This document shows positions 59,266 to 64,000 of a stretch of 64,000 nt of DNA, in pieces (position 1 is the stretch's first letter; every line of letters begins with the position of its first letter). The notes below the pieces were generated by a model. It made no database searches. It was not told the DNA's origin and worked only from the letters and a program-made list of their open reading frames with translations. The DNA lies in the NCBI RefSeq assembly GCF_004208415.1, contig NZ_CP035758.1, positions 10,416,001-10,480,000 on the forward strand. The letters run 5' to 3'. This DNA comes from Ktedonosporobacter rubrisoli (GTDB taxonomy: Bacteria; Chloroflexota; Ktedonobacteria; Ktedonobacterales; Ktedonobacteraceae). The translations under genes and the position numbers were made by a program.

Positions 59266-60588
59266 TCAATTACTCCCGCCTGAAGGCAAGGAGCTTGTGT
59301 CTAAGTTCCATCGCAACTCTGCATATCTCGAAAGACGTGCAGCTTTGATTTCAGCACTTGACACATCAGGGCTCATTGACAAAGAGCCCGTACTTGCCCA
59401 ATCTTGTCGAGCAAGTAACGTGCGCATCATGATATTTCTGGCCCCCACTAAGTCAGCATGCAGAGTGTAATGGCAGTTCTGACAGACAAAGAGCAAGCCG
59501 TTGTTGGGGCGGTTCGCATCAGCAGTATGACCACACAGCGGGCAAGCCTTGCTGGTGTAGTGAGCGTCTACCTTGATCGCCATACTGCCCTGCAAGAGGG
59601 CTTTGTAGGCAATCATGCTTTGCAGTTCAGCAAAGGACCATTTGCAGGAGGCGGCATTGGCCTTGCGTTGCTTCCTGCTCGCTTTCTTGCCCCGTTTGCG
59701 TCGCCTTCGCTCTCGAATGTCCGTCAGGTGTTCCAGACCGAGAAGACTGTGGGGAGAGGTTTTTACGATGTGTGCAGAAACTCGATGATTGGCGTCTTGC
59801 TTGAGCCGTCTCTCTCGTCCACTAATGGCGACCAGTCGCCTTGTCGCAGAACGAGTGCCTTTTTTCTGAAGACGCTTTCTCAGTCTCGCATAATGGGTGG
59901 CTTTGGGGACAATCCCCTTGCCAGAATAAAACGAACAGGCTCCCTTCGTGTCACTGGTCACGGCCAGATATCTGATGCCGACATCCACCCCGACAATCCC
60001 CGTCAGGGTTTGCGCCATGGGGTCAGGGACGTTGATGTGGAGAGGAACCAGCAAATAAAAGGTTTTCCTGGCTTTGTCATACCAGAGTTTGGCAGCGCCG
60101 ATCTCGGCTCCATGCTGAAGCAGAGCCACGTGCCTTTCATAGCCGCTATAGGCAAGGATGATGCGACCGTGCAGGGTCAACACACTGACGTGCTGATCCT
60201 TCTTGAAGGAGTAGTCTTTGCCATACTGGTAATCAAGGGTGGGAGAGACATACTTGGGTGGCTGATCCAATCCCTTGTAGCGTTTCTTAGTGTGGTTTGC
60301 CTTGCGGTGGGTAGCATTCTGCTTCACTTTGCTCCAAAGGGCTTTATAGGTTGCTCCGACTTGTCTGGGCACACTACAGGCCATTTGCGAAGGCAGATGA
60401 AAACGACTCCGCAAGACGTCATAGGTGCCTTCTTGCAGTTTGACCTTATTGCTCATTTTGTCATGTGCAAAGGCGTAGTGACTCACGTAGTTGAGCGAGT
60501 CCCGATAGGCCAGTTGTGTGGCACGCAAGGCGGCAAACTGTGCTGGGGTGGTCTGCAATTTGAGTTTTGCGGTAATCACGGTTTTCAT
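59266..60588 (-). CDS. tnpB: RNA-guided endonuclease TnpB (IS605/IS1341 type)
   Basis: A TnpB of 440 residues, from a different subfamily than the protein of element 1. The N-terminal part begins MKTVITAKLKLQTTPAQFAAL. The RuvC residues are intact: Asp in GIVGVDVGIRYLAV, Glu in SLLGLEHLTDI, Asp in LHADLVGARNIM. The zinc finger is KACPLCGHT...FVCQNCHYT. A long Arg/Lys-rich bridge helix is present (RERRRRKRGKKASRKQRKAN). The C-terminus (SLPSGGSN) is encoded by the right end, as in many IS605 members. It may be an active nuclease with an omega RNA. Confidence 0.95.
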   Translation of the reverse strand: MKTVITAKLKLQTTPAQFAALRATQLAYRDSLNYVSHYAFAHDKMSNKVKLQEGTYDVLRSRFHLPSQMACSVPRQVGATYKALWSKVKQNATHRKANHTKKRYKGLDQPPKYVSPTLDYQYGKDYSFKKDQHVSVLTLHGRIILAYSGYERHVALLQHGAEIGAAKLWYDKARKTFYLLVPLHINVPDPMAQTLTGIVGVDVGIRYLAVTSDTKGACSFYSGKGIVPKATHYARLRKRLQKKGTRSATRRLVAISGRERRLKQDANHRVSAHIVKTSPHSLLGLEHLTDIRERRRRKRGKKASRKQRKANAASCKWSFAELQSMIAYKALLQGSMAIKVDAHYTSKACPLCGHTADANRPNNGLLFVCQNCHYTLHADLVGARNIMMRTLLARQDWASTGSLSMSPDVSSAEIKAARLSRYAELRWNLDTSSLPSGGSN

Positions 60589-60679
60589 GCACTCTATTCT
60601 CTCAAATGTTCACAGAGGTGTCAAGAGGAAACATCTTGATGAACGAACAGAGGTTCCACTCACCTCCTGCCCCAAACAA

Positions 60680-60737
60680 GGAACGCCCATTCCTCCTCTG
60701 TCTGAAGGCGAGAGGCATCCTGGGCCGTTTCTGTGAA
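60680..60737 (-). repeat. left end of tnpB element 2
   Basis: Contains GGAACGCCCATTCCTCC and CTGGGCCGTTTCTG with a hairpin CCTCT...AGAGG between the blocks. The blocks match those at 47381-47440 in sequence and order. Confidence 0.75.
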
Positions 60738-60858
60738 CTTTTGCGCGCGATTCTGCTACTCATTCTCTAGAGAAAGTCAAGAAATCAGTGAGGAAGTATG
60801 CTCTGGACAAAGCGAGTGAGAGGACGTGGAATCTTTGATACCACAAGAGGTTGGCTGG

Positions 60859-61422
60859 ATGGATAATGAAGCAAGTGCCGACGACGCCCAACTGGTCAAG
60901 CAGATCGCGCGCGGAGACCGGCAGGCCCTTGCTGAATTGTACGTACGCCACCAGCGTGCACTTTTCGCCTATCTCCTCCAGCTCACGCCTGACTATGGTC
61001 TGGCTGAAGAGCTGCTTCAGGATACGCTGGTGGCCGTTTGGAAAAGCGCGCGGGGTTTCGAGGGACGTTCGAGTGTGCTCACCTGGCTTATCGGCATCGC
61101 TCGCCGCCAGGCACACAACACGCTGCGCCAACGCAAGATTCCCTTCACTGATATTTCAGAACTTGGATATCTGTCAAGGCCAGGACTGGAGCCCGAGGAG
61201 CTCGTTCTGGCAAGCGTGGCACGGGAAGAATTGATCAAGGCTTTTCATCTGCTGGCCCCTGTCCATCGCGAAGTTCTGCTGCTAATTTTTGTCCAGGAGT
61301 TGTCCTACCAGGAGACTGCAGCTATCCTGGAAGTCCCTGTTGGCACGATCAAGAGCCGTCTGAGCAATGCCAGGCACGCATTACGCGCGCTCCTTGACAG
61401 GAAGGAGGATGCAAAGAGATGA
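60859..61422 (+). CDS. ECF-type RNA polymerase sigma factor
   Basis: A sigma-70 family ECF factor of 187 residues. Region 2 (about residues 10-85) includes LVKQIARGDRQALAELYVRHQRALFAYLLQLTPDYGLAEELLQDTLVAVWKSARGFEGRSSVLTWLIGIARRQA. Region 4 (about 120-175) includes LLAPVHREVLLLIFVQELSYQETAAILEVPVGTIKSRLSNARHAL. The ATG at 60859 has AGAGG eight bases upstream; a GTG at 60826 is another in-frame start. Its stop codon overlaps the start of the zinc-finger anti-sigma gene (ATGA). The operon also encodes ABC-2 export permeases, so it probably controls that exporter. Confidence 0.93.
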   Translation: MDNEASADDAQLVKQIARGDRQALAELYVRHQRALFAYLLQLTPDYGLAEELLQDTLVAVWKSARGFEGRSSVLTWLIGIARRQAHNTLRQRKIPFTDISELGYLSRPGLEPEELVLASVAREELIKAFHLLAPVHREVLLLIFVQELSYQETAAILEVPVGTIKSRLSNARHALRALLDRKEDAKR

Positions 61423-62339
61423 CAACACCAATCCCGGAGGATAGTACACATGTCGTGGATGTTTTGCCAGACTACCTGAATGGGCAGCTCGATGCTGCCA
61501 GCACCAGGTTGGTACGCGAGCATCTTGTATCCTGTGAGACCTGCCAGCTCGAACTAGCAAGCTGGCAAGCGATTAAAGGAGCAGCTAACAGAATGTTTGC
61601 CCTGACTCCATCACCCTCTGCTCATCTGATGCAACAGGTCTGGGAGAAGATCGACGCCCCCCGAGAAACACAGATGAGCCAGCATTGGCGTGCGGTCAGC
61701 AGGCTGCGCCGGTTCTGGCTGGTTTTTCGCTCACAGATTCCGCTTCTTCACAAAAGCATCTGGGTGGCCTCGGCCCTGGTCTGCCTCCTTGGCCTGATCC
61801 TCACGCTGCTCATGAATCCGCAGACTCTTGCGCAGAAGCAATCGGCGGGGGACCTGCTGGTGCTCTTCATAGTGATTGCTGGCGCTTCAGGGAGCGCGTT
61901 TATCTCTGGCTCAGCGGTTGATCCCGGTTTTGAACTGACCATCGCGACGCCCACCTCGCTACGCCTTGTAATGCTCTGCCGCATGGTGCTTGTTCTGGGC
62001 TATAGCTTCCTTCTGGGGCTGCTGGCCTCAGCCGTCTTCGCAAGCGTGTATGGAGGTGGCTTGTGGGGATTTGTGCAACTCTGGGTGGGGCCGCTGCTCT
62101 TTCTTTCATCACTCTGCTTGACGATTTCGCTCTTCGTCAGCTCAATCTTTGCCTTGATCTGCACTGCGGTGATCGAAGCCTTGCAGACTATTCCCGCCAG
62201 GCTCACTCACCTGCTAAGCTTGCCGCTGCCTGAACTGGTACTCAACCCAACCAGCCCGGCGCTTTTCATCGGAGCGTTCCTGCTCATCGTTTTCGCTGTG
62301 GTTTTTGTGCCAGGGCAGCCCAGGCCGGGCACGCTCTAA
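61419..62339 (+). CDS. zinc-finger anti-sigma factor with membrane domain
   Basis: A 306-residue membrane protein. The N-terminal zf-HC2 domain carries the anti-sigma motif HVVDVLPDYLNGQLDAASTRLVREHLVSCETCQLEL (H..., then C-x-x-C). The rest is a membrane region with about six hydrophobic segments. Such proteins hold the ECF sigma at the membrane and release it on a signal. The ATG overlaps the sigma stop codon, with AAGGAGG seven bases upstream. It is cotranscribed with two ABC-2 permeases. Confidence 0.9.
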   Translation: MTTPIPEDSTHVVDVLPDYLNGQLDAASTRLVREHLVSCETCQLELASWQAIKGAANRMFALTPSPSAHLMQQVWEKIDAPRETQMSQHWRAVSRLRRFWLVFRSQIPLLHKSIWVASALVCLLGLILTLLMNPQTLAQKQSAGDLLVLFIVIAGASGSAFISGSAVDPGFELTIATPTSLRLVMLCRMVLVLGYSFLLGLLASAVFASVYGGGLWGFVQLWVGPLLFLSSLCLTISLFVSSIFALICTAVIEALQTIPARLTHLLSLPLPELVLNPTSPALFIGAFLLIVFAVVFVPGQPRPGTL

Positions 62340-62377
62340 CACTTTTTGTCTCAATATCACGTCTCTCTGGAGGCAAT

Positions 62378-63091
62378 ATGCTTTGCGATCGTTTGCGCTA
62401 TGAACTGCGTTTGCTCGGCAAGCAAGTTTTTCTTACTCCTCTTCTTGTCGTGATTGGCTTCGCTCTGTTGCTGGCTCTTGTCAATCACGATGTGGATAAG
62501 GTGGCTCAGTCGATGGGTGCCAGCCTTGAGGTGTTGTTGCCTATGACTGCCGGTGTGGTTGTGGCAACCATCGCGATCTATGACCGGGCGCTTGAATTGC
62601 AGTTAACGATGCTATATGCATACTACAGCACTGCGACAATGCGTTTTCTGTTCATCTTGCTCTGGAACGCCCTGGTCTCCTTACTGACCAGTTACTTGCT
62701 CTACGTTTTCCATCTCTGGCGTTTGCCCGTACAGATTGCCCAATGGAGCCAGCCCTGGCAATTTCTCACCTGGCAACTGAGCTGGCTCTCCTCAACACTC
62801 TGGCTGGTTGCTCTTGGCCTGGTGCTCTCGCAGCTTCTTCGCAGTCGCTCGGCCAGCGGCGCGCTGATTTGTGTGCTTTCTATCGCCGAACTGACCTTCC
62901 ACCACATGATGGACCAGGACCCCTTGTATCATCCAGTCTATCTCTTCCCGCTGACGTATTCGCCTGAGGCCAGCTACTGGCTTACGAATCGCTTCGAGCT
63001 GCTCATCACCGCGGCGGCCTTACTCATGCTGGCCTGGTTTCTTTTGCGTATTCCAGAGCGCTTGCTCTCACATGCGCCCGGCGAAGAGTGA
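62378..63091 (+). CDS. ABC-2 type membrane permease
   Basis: A hydrophobic protein of 237 residues with about six membrane segments (for example LTPLLVVIGFALLLALVNHDVDK and SASGALICVLSIAELTFHH). It looks like the membrane part of an ABC-2 type exporter. CTCTGGAGG lies before the ATG. The operon encodes a further permease and an ATP-binding subunit downstream, so the two permeases likely form a heterodimeric channel. The substrate is unknown. Confidence 0.78.
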   Translation: MLCDRLRYELRLLGKQVFLTPLLVVIGFALLLALVNHDVDKVAQSMGASLEVLLPMTAGVVVATIAIYDRALELQLTMLYAYYSTATMRFLFILLWNALVSLLTSYLLYVFHLWRLPVQIAQWSQPWQFLTWQLSWLSSTLWLVALGLVLSQLLRSRSASGALICVLSIAELTFHHMMDQDPLYHPVYLFPLTYSPEASYWLTNRFELLITAAALLMLAWFLLRIPERLLSHAPGEE

Positions 63092-63125
63092 GATAAAGAG
63101 AGAAATAAAAGGAGCACAAACACCT

Positions 63126-63899
63126 ATGAACTCATTGAAAATGGCCTGGGGAGCGCTACACTACGAGTTTCTGATGCAGGTCCGCCGGCCCACGCTCTGG
63201 CTGACGTTTCTCGGCTTCGCGCTTTTGCTGCTCAACCGCTCGCTCATTGGGGGCATGATTGCCCTGCATGCGCCAACGCTGCAACTGGCGGCTCTTCTGG
63301 CGCTGCTGACCAACTGGCTGGCTCCGCTGGGAGTTGGCATCTTTTTGGCTGATCGGCTGCCACGCGACCGGCGGCTCAAAGTGGAAGAGCTCTTAAATAC
63401 GCTCTCGGGTACGATTCGCATGCGCATGCTGAGCAAATACCTGGGAGCCACGTTAGCCACGCTTCTCCCGGCTTTCCTGCTGTACCTGCTCATCCTGGGC
63501 TTTGCAGTCTGGCAAACCGGCAATTTTCTCCTGATCCCTCCAGGCATTGTTTGCTATGCAGTGATTGTTCTGCCTGGTATGTTCTTCGTCTCAGCCTTCT
63601 CAATCGCCTGTCCTGCGGTGATCTGGGGGCCGCTCTACCAGTTCCTTTTCTTTGGTTATTGGTTCTGGGGCAATCTGTTGAGCCCTACTTCTGGCCTGCC
63701 CACGTTGAACGGGACGGCCCTGACTCCCATCGGTACCGTGATAGACATCAGCTTCTTTGGCATTTCATCCATGCGTGGAGTGGCTGGGCCGTCCTCTCCC
63801 TTAAACGGTGTGGCCAGTATCGTCGCGCTGCTCGGCCTTGCCATCCTGGCTCTTGTGGCGCTTTTCAAGTTTCTGAAATGGCAGCAGGCCCGGCAGTAA
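63126..63899 (+). CDS. ABC-2 type membrane permease
   Basis: The second hydrophobic permease of the exporter, 257 residues with six membrane segments. The N-terminus MNSLKMAWGALHYEFLMQVRRPTLWLTF and the LADRLPRDRRLKVEELLNTLSG loop are typical of ABC-2 family members. The ATG at 63126 follows AAAAGGAGC; the frame is open upstream over the end of the previous gene. It precedes the ATP-binding subunit by 53 bp. Confidence 0.85.
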   Translation: MNSLKMAWGALHYEFLMQVRRPTLWLTFLGFALLLLNRSLIGGMIALHAPTLQLAALLALLTNWLAPLGVGIFLADRLPRDRRLKVEELLNTLSGTIRMRMLSKYLGATLATLLPAFLLYLLILGFAVWQTGNFLLIPPGIVCYAVIVLPGMFFVSAFSIACPAVIWGPLYQFLFFGYWFWGNLLSPTSGLPTLNGTALTPIGTVIDISFFGISSMRGVAGPSSPLNGVASIVALLGLAILALVALFKFLKWQQARQ

Positions 63900-63952
63900 G
63901 ATAAGTCCTCTCAGCGAGATTATTGATCCATTTACAAAAGGAGCGAAAAGCT

Positions 63953-64000
63953 ATGCATATCACCATCAATCAGCTGAATAAGGTCTATCGCGGTGGAGTT
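63953..64000 (+). CDS. ABC transporter ATP-binding protein (start only)
   Basis: The first 16 codons of a gene reading MHITINQLNKVYRGGV, a typical start of an ABC ATPase. AAAAGGAGCG lies before the ATG. It continues beyond the right edge. Its place after two ABC-2 permeases makes the ATPase assignment likely. Confidence 0.75.
   Translation, partial: MHITINQLNKVYRGGV

Larger units (their letters stand above)
59264..60737 (-). mobile_element. IS605-family orphan tnpB element 2 (no tnpA)
   Basis: The right end has the hairpin CTCC-cGCCTgaAGGCaa-GGAG (59273-59293), then AATTGAC at the outer edge, overlapping the stop codon of tnpB. The left end at 60680-60737 carries GGAACGCCCATTCCTCC and CTGGGCCGTTTCTGTGAA, as in element 1. 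No tnpA is present. The end positions are approximate. Confidence 0.8.

Overview
This 64 kb window comes from a bacterial chromosome with moderate GC content. The gene content fits a filamentous soil member of the Chloroflexota, most likely class Ktedonobacteria. The clues are Tat-type lipoprotein solute receptors, proteins with an N-terminal zinc ribbon followed by Pro/Ser/Gly-rich linkers, many one-component regulators, orphan IS605-type tnpB elements, and a mix of B12, NAD and sugar-acid metabolism. The taxonomic assignment is inference; no rRNA is present.

Layout. 1-4.9 kb: a ROK regulator divergent from a sugar ABC importer (receptor, two permeases, no ATPase), with a strong hairpin between receptor and permeases. 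5-9 kb: a YjbQ-type protein, an MDR-type dehydrogenase, a LysR regulator, a cyanophycinase-like protein and a Cys-rich four-helix-bundle protein. 9.4-13.4 kb: a complete de novo NAD operon nadB-nadC-nadA behind a perfect palindrome and closed by a textbook terminator. 13.4-16.4 kb: a DUF5615-type PIN-like protein, a Bcp peroxiredoxin, a HAD phosphatase and a ThiF-like protein. 16.4-17.9 kb: an AT-rich island with three copies of a 19-bp motif, two tiny ORFs and a gene made of two tandem LuxR-type HTH units.

18-22 kb is the most remarkable part. On the minus strand lie a small protein, a roughly 160-nt RNA candidate, a Ro60-like protein (helical region plus C-terminal vWA with MIDAS motif), a second vWA protein with a C-terminal helical region, and a 328-residue protein of unknown family. 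The RNA candidate has a long closing stem around a tRNA-like module: closed acceptor stem without CCA, D arm, T arm and an anticodon-like arm in permuted order. This is the organisation known for bacterial YrlA-type Y RNAs, whose partners are Ro60 proteins.

22-29.4 kb: a thioesterase, a frameshifted NRAMP-family transporter, a DsbA-family protein, a manganese catalase, a JAMM peptidase, a LURP-one protein and a HAD protein. 29.4-42.2 kb: an orphan PAS-GAF-PAS histidine kinase, an ATP-grasp pair, an FkbM-like protein, a zinc-ribbon membrane protein, serine/threonine dehydratase, 3-hydroxyisobutyrate dehydrogenase-like and Leu/Val dehydrogenase genes, and a slipin preceded by a 140-bp inverted-repeat element. 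42.2-45.9 kb: two Gfo/Idh/MocA dehydrogenases and a TIM-barrel isomerase (polyol or sugar catabolism). 45.9-47.4 kb: orphan tnpB element 1. 47.6-52.1 kb: an XRE regulator translationally coupled to cbiB-cobD-cobQ. 52.4-56 kb: two CoxG-like SRPBCC proteins around a methyltransferase, and a disordered protein. 56-59.1 kb: an MFS exporter between a decayed 3' fragment of a methyltransferase gene and the intact gene. 59.3-60.7 kb: tnpB element 2. 60.8 kb to the end: an ECF sigma factor, zinc-finger anti-sigma factor, two ABC-2 permeases and the start of an ABC ATPase.
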